A DNA stretch of 64,000 nt from Tahibacter harae (GTDB lineage Bacteria > Pseudomonadota > Gammaproteobacteria > Xanthomonadales > Rhodanobacteraceae). The notes under the pieces were generated by a model. That model was not told the origin of the DNA. It saw nothing but the letters and a program-made list of their open reading frames with translations, and did no database searches. Position 1 is the stretch's first letter. The number at the start of each line of letters is the position of its first letter. The stretch covers positions 310,001-374,000 of the forward strand of contig NZ_JANFQO010000003.1 of assembly GCF_024437735.1 (NCBI RefSeq). The letters run 5' to 3'. Position numbers and translations under genes: made by a program. Shown here one piece after another: positions 8,273-17,902 of this stretch.

Positions 8273-8563
8273 GCGGAAACGGTAGCAGAGCGCGGGCGCG
8301 GCGCGGACCGGCGATGGCGCATCGTCATATGCGTACAGGCGGCGCGGCCGCGCATGGCTCCCTGCGCGGCGGCGCGATTGGTTCCGCGGCGGCCGGCGCC
8401 GGTGTGCGCGAACCGCGCGCCGGTGCAGGGGTTCGGCGCGACACCATTGCCGGCGCGGCGCAGGGCCCGCGCGCCGGCCGCCGCGGCTTGGCTCCGCGCA
8501 ATCCGGCGGCATTGGCCCCGCGGCGCCGGCGTGCACGGGAGGCGTAATCCGCAACCGCCGCCT

Positions 8564-9208
8564 TCAGCGTCCGGCGCTGGCCTTCAGCGCGCTGCGCCCG
8601 CCCAGGCAGCGGCGCAGATTGGCGCGCGCGGCCATGTCGCAGCGTGCGTGGAAATAGTCGGACAGGAATATGCGCGGCGCATCGAGCAGGCTGCGCAGGA
8701 AACGGCGGCGGTAATGGCGGAACATCCAGGCCGGCAGCTTGCCGCGGTACTCCTGTGCGATGGCGGCGTCGTAGGCGTCGAAGCGTTCCGGTGCAGCAGC
8801 GAGTATGGCCATGTCGCAGTCCAGGAACAGCGCCGCGTCGGCATCGGCCTGGCCGGGCTGCCAGTGGCCGTGGCGCGCGGTCATCAGGATCAGGGCGGCG
8901 ACACGCTCCGCATCGGCGGCCTGCGGCGGCAGCCAGCGCGCGATTGCGGCGCGGGCCAGCTCGGCGCTGCGCGCCTCGTTGTCCTTGCGTCCCGCCTCGT
9001 AGATCGCATCGTGGTAGAGCAGCGCCAGGAACACTTCGGCCGGCTGCGCCCAGCCCACGTCCGCGGCAACGGCGGCGTAGTGCCCCAGTACTTCCTGCAC
9101 ATGGGCGAAATTGTGATAAGCCCGCGGCGGCTGCGCGTACTGCGCCTGCAACTGCTGCAGCAGTTCCTCCGGCAATGGCAGCGGTGCGGCCAGGTCTGCG
9201 GTGTTCAT
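8564..9208 (-). CDS. HD-superfamily metal-dependent hydrolase
   Basis: A 214-residue protein of the predicted HD phosphohydrolase group (COG4339-like). The metal-binding residues are visible in order: His in YHNFAHVQEVL, the HD pair in LALLYHDAIYE, and Asp in FLDCDMAILAA. The family start (RAYHNFAHV) and the C-terminal segment SDYFHARCDMAARANLRRCL are present. The substrate is unknown; HD proteins of this type cleave phosphoesters of nucleotides or related compounds. ATG at 9206-9208 precedes the conserved N-terminus. It is divergent from the ABC permease gene 75 nt away. Confidence 0.83.
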   Translation of the reverse strand: MNTADLAAPLPLPEELLQQLQAQYAQPPRAYHNFAHVQEVLGHYAAVAADVGWAQPAEVFLALLYHDAIYEAGRKDNEARSAELARAAIARWLPPQAADAERVAALILMTARHGHWQPGQADADAALFLDCDMAILAAAPERFDAYDAAIAQEYRGKLPAWMFRHYRRRFLRSLLDAPRIFLSDYFHARCDMAARANLRRCLGGRSALKASAGR

Positions 9209-9283
9209 CGCTGATGGCGTCCTGTGCAACAACCCAACTCTTGCCCCATGCCGCGTCACACGGCAGCGACCACACTCGCACAA

Positions 9284-10429
9284 ATGCCCAGCCTATTTCA
9301 CCCTCGCCTGCTCGAAACCCGCCGCGTCGCCGGCAACCGCCTGCGCCTGGCCCTGCGCCACTGGCCGCAGACCGTGTTCCATCTTGTCGGCGGCGGCGTG
9401 CTGCTGGCCCTGGTCGTCAACGGCGTGGGCCGCATCGACGGCGACCGCATAGGCCTGGTGCTGCGCCTGCTTTCCGCCCAGCCGCTGCTGCTGGGACTGG
9501 CTTTCGCCGGCTTCGGCCTGGCCATGGTGCGCAGTTCCACGCTCACCCTGGCCGAGGAACTGCGCACCGGCTGGTGGGGCGCGATGCCGGTGCCGGCGGC
9601 GGCGACGCGGCGCAGCCTGCAATTGAATGCGCTGCTGCTGACCGTGTTCGGCAACGCCGTGGTGCTGGCCGTATTGCTGCTGGTGGTATGGCTGTCGCGC
9701 CGCTCCACCAGCTGGTTCACGCCGGTCGCGCTCACCGCCAGCATTGCGCTGTGGCTGGGCGCGCTGCTGGGCTATCTCGGCGCCCGCCGGCGCGAGCGGC
9801 TGCCGCCCGGCGCGCGCACGCAGGAGCATTCCAGCGCCGCGTTCCTGCGCCTGGACCGGCTGGATCATCCACAACTGCACCATCTGCCGGACTGGCAGCG
9901 CCGCGAGACCGCGCGGCGCTGGCGCGCCGGCGGCCGCCGCTGGCAGCTGGGCGGACTGGCCCTGCTGATTCCCGCTGCCATGCCCGCGGCCAGCCTTGCC
10001 GGCCTGTCGCTGCTGGGCATTGCGCTGATCTGGTATGGACTTGCCCTGCGCGCGAGCGAGGACAGCATCGTCGCCGCCGACCGCCTCAGCGCCGCCCTGC
10101 CCCTGCCGTTTCCGCGCTTTGCCGCGGCCACGCTGCGCTATCCGCTGTTCGCCTGGAGCTGCACCGCGCTGCTCTGTGTGATCGGACTGCTGCTGCAGTC
10201 GGCCAGCCTGACCCTGGCACTGATCGTGGTGCTGGCGCTGGGCCTGGGCAGCCTGCTTTCGCTGAGCCTGACCTGGCGCTACCGCAAGCGTCCATGGCTG
10301 GCGCGCACGCGCGCCGTGGCGGAGACCTGCCTGTTGCTGCTGCTCGCCTATCAGCTGCCGCCGCTGGCGCCGGTTGCCGCGCTGGGCCTGATCGCCCGTC
10401 ACTATTACGTCGCCCGGAGTGTTCGCTGA
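9284..10429 (+). CDS. ABC transporter permease, multi-pass membrane protein
   Basis: A 381-residue inner-membrane protein with roughly eight to nine hydrophobic segments (for example FHLVGGGVLLALVVNGV, LLLGLAFAGFGLAMV, AVVLAVLLLVVWL, IALWLGALLGYLGA, and a C-terminal cluster from LCVIGLLLQSASLTLALIV). Its stop overlaps the start of an ABC ATPase gene by one base (TGATG), so the two form an exporter module. The sequence is not one of the common permease families that I can name. ATG at 9284 is preferred over an ATG 60 nt upstream because the upstream residues lack coding character. Confidence 0.8.
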   Translation: MPSLFHPRLLETRRVAGNRLRLALRHWPQTVFHLVGGGVLLALVVNGVGRIDGDRIGLVLRLLSAQPLLLGLAFAGFGLAMVRSSTLTLAEELRTGWWGAMPVPAAATRRSLQLNALLLTVFGNAVVLAVLLLVVWLSRRSTSWFTPVALTASIALWLGALLGYLGARRRERLPPGARTQEHSSAAFLRLDRLDHPQLHHLPDWQRRETARRWRAGGRRWQLGGLALLIPAAMPAASLAGLSLLGIALIWYGLALRASEDSIVAADRLSAALPLPFPRFAAATLRYPLFAWSCTALLCVIGLLLQSASLTLALIVVLALGLGSLLSLSLTWRYRKRPWLARTRAVAETCLLLLLAYQLPPLAPVAALGLIARHYYVARSVR

Positions 10430-11175
10430 TGTCTGCACTGGAAATCGCCGGCCTGGTCCATGCCTACGGCCCGCATCGCGTGCTGGACAATCTGGACCTG
10501 CGCATCGCTCCCGGCGAATTCGTCGCCCTGATCGGCCCCAACGGCTCGGGCAAGACCACGCTGCTGCGCTGCCTGGCCGGAATACTCGCGCCGCAGCAGG
10601 GCCGCGTCGCGATCGCCGGCATCGCGCTGGGCGAGGACGCGCTCGCCGCCAAACAGCGCCTGGGCTTCGCCGTCGATCCGACCTTGCTGCCGCCGCTGCT
10701 GACCGGCCGCCAGTGCCTGGAACTGTTCGCCGGCGCGCGCGGCCTGGGCGGCGTGCCCGCGGCCACGCTCGCGCTCGCAGGCGAGCTGGCTTTCGATACC
10801 TGGCTGGATCGCGAAGTGCAGAGCTACTCGCTGGGCACGCGGCAGAAGCTCGGCATCCTGCTCGGCGTGATCGGCGAACCGCCGCTGATCGTGCTGGACG
10901 AACCCATGAACGGCCTGGACCCGCTCAGCGCCTTTGCCCTGAAGCAATACCTGGTGCGCCTGACCCGCGAAAACGGCTGCGCCGTGCTGCTGGCCACGCA
11001 CGCGCTGGAAGTGGCCGAACGCTTCATCAGCCGCTGCGTGCTGCTGCTCGGCGGCCGTCTGGTGCAGGACTGGGACACCGCCGCACTGGATGCGATCCGC
11101 CACGATGCGGACAACTCGCTGGAACAGGTGATGGTCGAGGCGCTGCGGCGCTTCGGCGCGCCGCGCACGGACTGA
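10429..11175 (+). CDS. ABC transporter ATP-binding protein
   Basis: A 248-residue ABC ATPase. Walker A is GPNGSGKTT (residues 37-45), the signature motif is YSLGTRQ (a variant of LSGGQ, as often seen in CcmA/NatA-type exporters), Walker B is LIVLDEP, the D-loop is NGLDP and the switch His lies in LLATHALE. It energises the permease encoded immediately upstream (one-base overlap). The CcmA/NatA-like sequence suggests export rather than uptake, and no binding-protein gene is present. A hairpin at 11203-11230 follows its stop. Confidence 0.92.
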   Translation: MSALEIAGLVHAYGPHRVLDNLDLRIAPGEFVALIGPNGSGKTTLLRCLAGILAPQQGRVAIAGIALGEDALAAKQRLGFAVDPTLLPPLLTGRQCLELFAGARGLGGVPAATLALAGELAFDTWLDREVQSYSLGTRQKLGILLGVIGEPPLIVLDEPMNGLDPLSAFALKQYLVRLTRENGCAVLLATHALEVAERFISRCVLLLGGRLVQDWDTAALDAIRHDADNSLEQVMVEALRRFGAPRTD

Positions 11176-11202
11176 GGCCCGGCCTCGCCGCCGCGCGCAG
11201 GG

Positions 11203-11230
11203 CCGCACCGCCGTCACGCACGCGGTGCGG
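11203..11230. terminator. Hairpin between convergent ABC and FG-GAP genes
   Basis: A perfect 9-bp stem (CCGCACCGC at 11203-11211, GCGGTGCGG at 11222-11230) has a 10-nt loop, 27 nt after the ABC ATPase stop and 15 nt past the FG-GAP gene stop. No T-tract is seen. The position fits a shared terminator. Confidence 0.5.
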
Positions 11231-11245
11231 AACCCGGCAACGTCC

Positions 11246-12631
11246 TCACGGCCGCGTGCACGGGCGCGCCGCGGTGTTGCCTTGGAGGCCGTCGACGAAG
11301 AGCAGATCGCAGGCGTAGATGGCGGCACCGCCGCCACTCGCGGCGAAGTCCTGCGCCGGCCAGCCGACGACGATCATGTCCAGCGCCACGCTCAGGGCGC
11401 GGCCGAGATTCACATTGCCCGAGCCCGGGAACGTCAGCTCCTGCCGCAGCGGCCAGGCGCCGCCCGAAGGCGCCTGGCGGTCGAACACGTAGACGCGGCC
11501 CTGGTCGGGGAACGACGGGCCGCGCGCGCGGCCGTCCGCGCCGACGGCGAGGCGCGTGCCGTCGATGCCGACCGCGCTGCCGAAGCGGTCGCCGGCCTCG
11601 GCCTCGGGATGCTGGACCAGCGCCTCGAACGCATACGCATTCTGGCCGACCGCGCGCACATGGATGAACGCGCCGCCGCCCGGTGTGCCGTTGACGCTGC
11701 GCCCGGGCGCGCCGAGGGCGAGATAGCCGTCGACCTCGGCCGACGTGCGCTGGATCGCGACGCTGCTGCCCATCGCATCGGCCAGCCCCGGCGTCGCGTT
11801 GGCAAACTCCTGCCGGTAGTCCCAGCCCGTGCCGAAATCGCTGCGCTGGTACAGGTAGCCGCGGCCGGCCAGGCCGAAGCCGCCGCTGTTGACGTAGGCC
11901 GGCGCGCCGATCAGCAGCGAGCGGTAGCCGGTCAAGGGCACGCTGCCCGAGGTCGCCGCCAGCGCGAGCGCATGGCCGAAGCGCGAGCCGGCCGGCGATT
12001 CGGGACCGAACAGGATGTCTTCCCAGGCCACGCCCGCGCCGTCGATGCGGCCGGTCGCGACCGCGCCGCGCTCGACGCCGGCGAGCGTGCTGCGCCCCAG
12101 CGGCGCGCCGACCGCGAACACGCCGCCGGAAAGCGCGACCGCCGCGCCTATGCCCAGCTCGGCATCGGGCTCGGCGATGACCGGCGGGAACAGCTTGCGG
12201 AACGCCGCCGGAAACAAGGGCTCCTGCAGATCCACCAGATAGGCCTTGGCACGGCCGTCGCTGCAGCCGGGACAGCCGATCAGCACGCGGCTGCCGGATA
12301 CCGAGACGGATGCGCCGAACCGCGCGCCGGCCTGCGCCGATTCGCCGTCCAGCGCGCCCAGCCGCAGCGGCGCCAGCGCGCGCCAGGCGCCGTCGGTCCA
12401 GCGGTAGATGCCGACGCGGCCTGAGTCGGCCGCGCCGTCGTCGTCATGGCCCGGCACGCCGACGGCCAGCCATTCGCCGTCGCGCGAAACGCTGCTTCCG
12501 GCGCGATCGGCGGCATTGCCCGATCCGAAGACCGGCGGCAGGTAGCTGTAGACCGGTGCCGTCTGCGCGGCCGCGGCACCGCTGCCGCAGGCGAGCGCGG
12601 CGATCGCAAGAATGCGCACAAATATACGCAC
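11246..12631 (-). CDS. Secreted FG-GAP/beta-propeller repeat protein with C-terminal FVDG-type tail
   Basis: A 461-residue exported protein. It has a signal peptide (MRIFVRILAIAALACGSGAAAA) and then about seven repeats of the form RFGxSVxxxGxxLxVGAPG (for example GSSVSRDGEWLAVGVPGHDD, ARFGASVSVSGSRVLIGCPG, DRFGSAVGIDGTRLAVGADG). This is the FG-GAP pattern of integrin-like beta-propellers. The C-terminus LLFVDGLQGNTAARPCTRP is a degenerate form of the FADGFE tail on the S8 protease at 55034-58555. Translation starts at a GTG with GGGGAGAGG directly upstream. Probably a surface or secreted protein; ligand unknown. Confidence 0.8.
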   Translation of the reverse strand: MRIFVRILAIAALACGSGAAAAQTAPVYSYLPPVFGSGNAADRAGSSVSRDGEWLAVGVPGHDDDGAADSGRVGIYRWTDGAWRALAPLRLGALDGESAQAGARFGASVSVSGSRVLIGCPGCSDGRAKAYLVDLQEPLFPAAFRKLFPPVIAEPDAELGIGAAVALSGGVFAVGAPLGRSTLAGVERGAVATGRIDGAGVAWEDILFGPESPAGSRFGHALALAATSGSVPLTGYRSLLIGAPAYVNSGGFGLAGRGYLYQRSDFGTGWDYRQEFANATPGLADAMGSSVAIQRTSAEVDGYLALGAPGRSVNGTPGGGAFIHVRAVGQNAYAFEALVQHPEAEAGDRFGSAVGIDGTRLAVGADGRARGPSFPDQGRVYVFDRQAPSGGAWPLRQELTFPGSGNVNLGRALSVALDMIVVGWPAQDFAASGGGAAIYACDLLFVDGLQGNTAARPCTRP

Positions 12632-12691
12632 GGCCTCTCCCCGTTGACGTCGCTACGACGATGAACGCCATCGTCACCGCGAAGCGAACAT

Positions 12692-12715
12692 CGTGCGGCG
12701 CCGCAGCGCCGCACG
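12692..12715 (-). terminator. GC-rich hairpin downstream of sppA
   Basis: A perfect 10-bp stem (CGTGCGGCGC at 12692-12701, GCGCCGCACG at 12706-12715) has a 4-nt loop, 4 nt past the sppA stop on the minus strand. A T-run is lacking, so the strength of termination is uncertain. Confidence 0.55.
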
Positions 12716-12719
12716 GGGC

Positions 12720-14567
12720 TCAGCGGATCTCGCAGAAGCAGTAGGCGAATGCCTTGGGCTTGCCGTCCTGGAGCGAGCGCAGCATGCGCAGCGGCCGCTG
12801 CAGATCCGGGTCCTGGAGCAGCGCGGTTTCCGGCCGCAGCAGCTCGATGCGGGCCAGAGCCTGCGCGCTGGCGTTGTTGCTGAGGCTGAGCAGGAAGCGC
12901 TCGAACGCGCCGGGGGTTTTCTCGATGTAGCGGGTCTGCCATTCCGTGCCGAGCTTGGCGCGTTCGGCCGCCGCGGCAACGGCCGCGTCGAGACCGCCGA
13001 GCTTGTCCACCAGGCCGCGCTCCAGCGCCTGGCGGCCGCTCCAGACCCGGCCGCGGGCGACCTGGTCGATTTCCGCCGGCTGCTTGCCGCGCGCCTCGGC
13101 GACGCGGCCGATGAAATCGCGGTAGCCCTTGTCGATGATGGACTGGATCACCTTGGCCACGGACGGATCCAGCGGCCGGCGCGGATCCAGCGCGCCGGCG
13201 AAGGGCGTAGTGCCGACGCCGTCGGTATGCACGCCGATCTTCTGCAGCGTGGCGTCTATGTTCACGAACAGGCCGAAGATGCCGATGGAGCCGGTGATGG
13301 TCGCGGGCTGTGCGTAGATCTCGTCGGCGTTCATCGAGATCCAGTAGCCGCCGGAAGCGGCCACGTCGCCCATCGAGGCGATCACCGGCTTGCCGGCAGC
13401 CTTGATCAGCTGCACTTCGCGGCGGATCTGCTCGGAAGCGAACACTTCGCCGCCGGGCGAGTTCACGCGCAGCACCACGGCCTTGACGTTGTCGTCCTCG
13501 CGCGCCTCGCGCAGCAGCGCGGCGGTGGACTCGCCGCCGACCGTGCCCGGCGCCTGTTCGCCGCCGACGATTTCGCCTTCGGCCACGACCACCGCGACCG
13601 AGGCGCGCAGATCCGGCGCCGACTGGCTCAGCATGGCCTGGTAATCGCGCCAGTGGATCTGGCGGAAGGTGTGGTTCTCCTTGTCCGCGACGCCCTTGGC
13701 GATGAGGATTTCGCGCGCTTCGTCGCGCGTGGCGAGGCGGTCGACCAGGTGCGAGGTCAGCGCGATCTTGGCCATATCGCCGTTCGCATCTTCCACTGCA
13801 TCGGGCAGGATCTCGATGCCGTTCTGGATCGCCTTGGGTTCCAGCTTGCGCCGGCTGCCGACCTCGCTGAGCCAGGTCTGCCACAGGCCGTCCAGCCAGT
13901 AGCGGTCGGCCTCGCGCGCTTCGCTGGAGGCGCCGTTGAGGATGTAGGGCTCGGCCGCCGACTTGAATTCCCCTACGCGGAACAGGTGAACGGTGACGGC
14001 GAGCTTGTCCAGCAGATCCTTGTAGTAGCCGCGGTAGCTGGCGAAGCCGTTGAGCAGCACCGCGCCGTCGGGATGCAGCAGGATCTGGTCCGCATGCGTG
14101 CTGAGCAGGTAGGGCAGCTGGGTCATGCCGTCGGACACGGCGACGACTTCCTTACCGCTGCTGCGGAAGCGCTCCAGCGCCTGGCCTATCTCCATCAGGC
14201 TGGCCATGCCGGCGCCGCGCAGGTCGTCGGGCAGCAGCACGATGCGTTCGATGTTGGGATCCTTGGCCGCGCGCTGGATCACGTCCAGCACATCGCGCAG
14301 CTGGAATTCGGCGGCCTTGTTGCCGAGCATGCGTTCCAGCGCGCGCGAGCCGGCGTCGTTGCGGTATTGCTCCACCAGTTGGCCCTTCAGATCCAGCACC
14401 AGCGCCGTGCGCGGCTGCAGCAGCGGCGCCCGCGCCGACAGCGCGATGAAGAAGGCCAGCAGGATGAACAGGAAGATCAGGTTCAGAACCAGCCGGCGGG
14501 TGAAGTTCACGGCATCCCAGATGCCGGTGAAGAACCGCCGCAGCAGGCCGGGCTTGCGCTCCGTCAT
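12720..14567 (-). CDS. sppA: Signal peptide peptidase SppA, 67K type
   Basis: Membrane-bound serine protease that degrades cleaved signal peptides at the inner membrane. At 615 residues it matches the long, duplicated enterobacterial form. One N-terminal membrane anchor (LVLNLIFLFILLAFFIALSA) is followed by two tandem S49 repeats. The expected general base Lys202 lies in GEFKSAAEPYIL, and the nucleophile Ser405 in GDVAASGGYWIS, followed by GSIGIFG. Of two close ATGs, the second (MTERKPG) is chosen because GGAG sits 8 nt before it but only 1-2 nt before the first. Monocistronic, with a hairpin after the stop. Confidence 0.94.
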   Translation of the reverse strand: MTERKPGLLRRFFTGIWDAVNFTRRLVLNLIFLFILLAFFIALSARAPLLQPRTALVLDLKGQLVEQYRNDAGSRALERMLGNKAAEFQLRDVLDVIQRAAKDPNIERIVLLPDDLRGAGMASLMEIGQALERFRSSGKEVVAVSDGMTQLPYLLSTHADQILLHPDGAVLLNGFASYRGYYKDLLDKLAVTVHLFRVGEFKSAAEPYILNGASSEAREADRYWLDGLWQTWLSEVGSRRKLEPKAIQNGIEILPDAVEDANGDMAKIALTSHLVDRLATRDEAREILIAKGVADKENHTFRQIHWRDYQAMLSQSAPDLRASVAVVVAEGEIVGGEQAPGTVGGESTAALLREAREDDNVKAVVLRVNSPGGEVFASEQIRREVQLIKAAGKPVIASMGDVAASGGYWISMNADEIYAQPATITGSIGIFGLFVNIDATLQKIGVHTDGVGTTPFAGALDPRRPLDPSVAKVIQSIIDKGYRDFIGRVAEARGKQPAEIDQVARGRVWSGRQALERGLVDKLGGLDAAVAAAAERAKLGTEWQTRYIEKTPGAFERFLLSLSNNASAQALARIELLRPETALLQDPDLQRPLRMLRSLQDGKPKAFAYCFCEIR

Positions 14568-14609
14568 TTGCATTCTCCAGATTGAGTTTTCACGGCCGCC
14601 GGGCGGCCG

Positions 14610-16019
14610 TCATCCGTGATTGTGGCCCGGAACCGCGGCGGAATCCTGTGCCGCGGGGCCGGGCGGCTGCCAGCGCCCGTGGCGGGCCTGGCGGTGGAAG
14701 CGCAGGAACAGCAATACCGCCGCGGCCGACAGGCCGGCGATCAGCCCCATCCACATGCCGCGCGCGCCCTGGCCGGCGCGGAACGCCAGATACCAGCCCA
14801 CCGGCATGCCAATGCCCCAGTACGCCAGCACCGTGATCAGCATGGGCACGCGCGTGTCCTTGAGCCCGCGCAAGGCACCGTTCGAGGCAACCTGGATGCC
14901 GTCGGAAAACTGGAACAGGCCGGCCAGCACCAGCAGCTGCCCGGCCAGGGCGATGACGGCGCCGTCGCTGGTGTACAGCGCGGCCACGCGCTCGGGCACG
15001 AGCAGCATGAAGCTGACCGGCAGGAACTGGGTCGCGATGCACAGCACGATGCCGGAATAGCCGGCGTAGCGCACGCCGCGCGCATCGCCGCGGCCCACCG
15101 CATTGCCCACGCGCACGGTGATGGCCAGCGCCAGGCCCAGCGGCACCATGAAGCAGACCGCCGATACGTTGAGCGCGATCTGGTGGGCCGAAGCCGTGGT
15201 CTCGCCGAAACCCGCCAGCACCAGGGCGACCACGGCGAACAGGCTGGCCTCCATGAACACCGCAACCCCCATGGGCAGGCCTATGCGCAGCAGCTGGGAG
15301 ATGGCGCGCCAGTCCGGCCGGTCCCAGCGCGCGAACAGATCCTGGCGGCGGTATTCCGGACGCCAGCGCAACCAGGCCAGCAGGGCGAACATCTGCAGCC
15401 ACAGCACCAGCGCCGTGGCTGCGCCGCAGCCGCGCGCGCCCTGCGGCGAAAAACCGAGGCGGCCGTACATCAGCGCCCAGCCTATGGGCGCAAGCAAGGC
15501 CAGGCCGAGCAGGCCGAAATACATGGTGGGCCGGGTCAGGCCCATGCCTTCACTGACGCCGCGCAGGGCGAAATACGCGCACAGCGCCGGTGCGCCCCAG
15601 GAAATGGCATGGACGAAGGCCAGCGCGTCGTCGCGCAGGCTGGGATCCACGCCGATCCAGTGCAGGAACAGCGGCGCGAGCAGGCGCACCGCGAAGAACA
15701 GCAGCACGCCCATGCCGGCGGCCAGCCACAGGGCCTGGCGGAACAGCGCGCCGATCTCCTTCTCGCGCCGCGCGCCGGCCAGCTGGGCCACCGACGGCGA
15801 CAGCGCCATCATCACGCCCAGTGCGGCGACGTAGGCCAGCACCCAGAAATTCGCGCCCACCGACACCGCGCCCAGGGTGTGCGCGTTCAGATGCCCGGCC
15901 AGCATGGTATCGATCACGGTCATGCCCACGCCGCTGAGCTGCCCCGCCACCAGGGGCAGGGCGAGCAACAGGGTCTGGCCAAATTCGCGCCGCAGGCGCT
16001 GGCTGTCGAAGGAGAACAT
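14610..16019 (-). CDS. MATE family efflux transporter (NorM-like)
   Basis: A 469-residue multidrug and toxic compound extrusion protein with twelve expected membrane helices in two homologous halves. The opening FGQTLLLALPLVAGQLSGVGMTVIDTMLAG is the family hallmark, and the second half begins RIGLPMGVAVFMEASLFAVVAL. It would export organic cations in exchange for Na+ or H+. The start MFSFDSQRLRREF is the first ATG before the conserved helix 1; GGAG-type sequence is not obvious. Divergent from the DUF3667 gene. Substrate not predictable. Confidence 0.92.
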   Translation of the reverse strand: MFSFDSQRLRREFGQTLLLALPLVAGQLSGVGMTVIDTMLAGHLNAHTLGAVSVGANFWVLAYVAALGVMMALSPSVAQLAGARREKEIGALFRQALWLAAGMGVLLFFAVRLLAPLFLHWIGVDPSLRDDALAFVHAISWGAPALCAYFALRGVSEGMGLTRPTMYFGLLGLALLAPIGWALMYGRLGFSPQGARGCGAATALVLWLQMFALLAWLRWRPEYRRQDLFARWDRPDWRAISQLLRIGLPMGVAVFMEASLFAVVALVLAGFGETTASAHQIALNVSAVCFMVPLGLALAITVRVGNAVGRGDARGVRYAGYSGIVLCIATQFLPVSFMLLVPERVAALYTSDGAVIALAGQLLVLAGLFQFSDGIQVASNGALRGLKDTRVPMLITVLAYWGIGMPVGWYLAFRAGQGARGMWMGLIAGLSAAAVLLFLRFHRQARHGRWQPPGPAAQDSAAVPGHNHG

Positions 16020-16163
16020 GGGCGGGCAACTGGCTGAAGCGACCTGACAGTTTATCAGGCTTGCGCCGGTGCTCCTGTTAAACATCCGCCGGCGCCAGGG
16101 GACAGCCCGGCGCCTATCGGCCATACTCCGGCGCTGCCAGCCCTGGAAGAAACCGCGCCCGCC

Positions 16164-17597
16164 ATGAACCAGCCCGCGCCTGCTCCGCCTGCGTCCGATT
16201 CCTGCGCCAACTGCGGCGCCACGCTGCAAGGCAAGTACTGCCACGCCTGCGGGCAGCCGATCAAAGGCATGATACGGCCGCTGTCGGGGCTGACCGCCGA
16301 TGTGATCGACAGCGTGTTCAATATCGACTCGCGCATCCTGCGCACGATCGGCCCGCTGTATTTCCGCCCCGGCTTCCTCACCACGGAATATTTCATCGGC
16401 CGGCGCCAGCGCTATGTCACGCCGTTCCGGCTGGTCTTCTTCCTCACCATCATCGCCTTCCTGCTCGCCCAGCTCTACAGCGACCAGACGGGGCTGAGCA
16501 ACAGCCCGCTGTTCAAGATGGGCACCAATTCCATCGCCGCGGCCACCACCCAGGAAACGGTTTTCCACTTCCGCGACGAGGCGCTGAAGGAAATCGAGGA
16601 AGCCACGCGCAAGAGCGGCCTGCCGCCGGAGGCGCGCAAGGCGCTGGAGGAAGCGCGCGCGGAGATCCTGCGCCAGTCCCAGGCGCGCATGGAATACCTG
16701 AAGAAAGTGCAAGAAGCCCGCGCCAAGGGCCTGCCGCCGCCGGCGCCGCAGAGTGCCGACGAGGGCAATCCCGTGCCCGATTCGGCGCACTGGCGCAAGC
16801 GCAAGGAATCAAAAGAATCACCGGCCGGCGAACCGGCACCGGCGGAGGAAAACAAGCCTGCCGCGGAGACACCGGCAGGCGGCGCCCCGTCCGAAGCCCC
16901 CGCCGCGCCCGCGATCGAGATTCCTGGCGCGACCGTGCCGCCGATCCAGCTTCCGCCGATACCCGAGGTGCGCGACAAGGACGGCAAGGTGGTACCGACG
17001 CCGCCGGTGCCGCAGCTTCCGGGCACGGACGGCGAGAAGGAACCGGAAATCACCTTCAGCGGCGGCAAGCCCTGGGATCCGAAGACCAATCCGCTCACGT
17101 TCGATTTCCTGCCCGAGGCCGGCAACGCGAAAGTGAACGAGCTGATCGGCACGATGCGGCACAACCTCAAGCGCATCAGCACCGAGCCCAAGCGCATGAT
17201 GGCGGCCTACTTCGGCGTGCTGCCGCAGACCCTGTTCGTGCTGATGCCGCTGTTCGCCGTGATGTTGAAATTCTTCTACATTTTCAAACGGCGCTACTAC
17301 ATGGAGCATCTGATCGTGGCGCTGCACAGCCACGCCTTCCTCTCCCTGAGCGTGCTGCTGATCTCGCTGCTGGGCCTGGCCCGGCTGGCCTTCCCGGCCG
17401 CGACAACGCCGCTGACCTGGCTGATGATGGCCGCCGGTTGGTGGATGCCGCTGTACCTGCTGCTGATGCAGAAGCGGGTCTACCGCCAGAACTGGTTCAT
17501 GACCCTGCTCAAGTTCAGCATCATCGGCACCTGCTACACCGTGCTGGTATCGGTGGCCCTGGCCATTGCAGCCGTGATTGCACTGGCGGTCGCATGA
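16164..17597 (+). CDS. DUF3667 family membrane protein with zinc ribbon
   Basis: A 477-residue protein. It opens with a zinc-ribbon CANCGATLQGKYCHACGQ (two CxxC pairs), then the conserved YFRPGFLTTEYFIGRRQRYV and a first membrane helix (FRLVFFLTIIAFLLAQLY). A long soluble insert follows (about residues 105-345), with a charged helical stretch and a Pro/Glu/Ala-rich part. Four C-terminal membrane helices end the protein. This arrangement fits DUF3667, a family of unknown function found widely in Gammaproteobacteria and Bacteroidetes. The last bases overlap the next start (ATGA), so both genes are translated together. Confidence 0.88.
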   Translation: MNQPAPAPPASDSCANCGATLQGKYCHACGQPIKGMIRPLSGLTADVIDSVFNIDSRILRTIGPLYFRPGFLTTEYFIGRRQRYVTPFRLVFFLTIIAFLLAQLYSDQTGLSNSPLFKMGTNSIAAATTQETVFHFRDEALKEIEEATRKSGLPPEARKALEEARAEILRQSQARMEYLKKVQEARAKGLPPPAPQSADEGNPVPDSAHWRKRKESKESPAGEPAPAEENKPAAETPAGGAPSEAPAAPAIEIPGATVPPIQLPPIPEVRDKDGKVVPTPPVPQLPGTDGEKEPEITFSGGKPWDPKTNPLTFDFLPEAGNAKVNELIGTMRHNLKRISTEPKRMMAAYFGVLPQTLFVLMPLFAVMLKFFYIFKRRYYMEHLIVALHSHAFLSLSVLLISLLGLARLAFPAATTPLTWLMMAAGWWMPLYLLLMQKRVYRQNWFMTLLKFSIIGTCYTVLVSVALAIAAVIALAVA

Positions 17598-17896
17598 TCG
17601 TCTACGAGGTCAGTCTCGAAGTGGACCATGCGATCGTGGCGCCTTACCTGGCCTGGCTGCGCGACCACATCGCGCAGATCCTCGCCCTGCCCGGCTTCGT
17701 CGACGCACACCTGTACGAACGCCGCGACGTCGCAGTCGACGCGCCGCGGCACAGCCTGGTCGTGGTCTACCGCCTCAGCGACGAACCGGCGCTGGAGAAC
17801 TATTTCACCCACCACGCCGCGGCCCTGCGCGCCGACGGACAGGCGCGCTTTCCCGGACAGTTCAGCGCGACGCGGCGCGTGTTGCGAGAGCTGTAA
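17594..17896 (+). CDS. DUF4286 family protein
   Basis: A 100-residue soluble protein of DUF4286, an antibiotic-biosynthesis-monooxygenase-like ferredoxin fold. It has the conserved opening MIVYEVSLEVD and the family segment YLAWLRDHIAQILALPGFVDAHLYER, ending with a short basic stretch. Its ATG overlaps the DUF3667 stop by four bases. The family's role is unknown. Copy 3 of the dispersed element starts 7 nt after the stop. Confidence 0.88.
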   Translation: MIVYEVSLEVDHAIVAPYLAWLRDHIAQILALPGFVDAHLYERRDVAVDAPRHSLVVVYRLSDEPALENYFTHHAAALRADGQARFPGQFSATRRVLREL

Positions 17897-17902
17897 GCAG
17901 CC

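Noticed and set aside
8644-10428. In-frame open extension upstream of the ABC ATPase gene, suggesting a fusion protein
   Set aside because: The extension is in a different frame from the permease gene that covers this region; the ATPase starts cleanly at ATG 10429 in a TGATG overlap.
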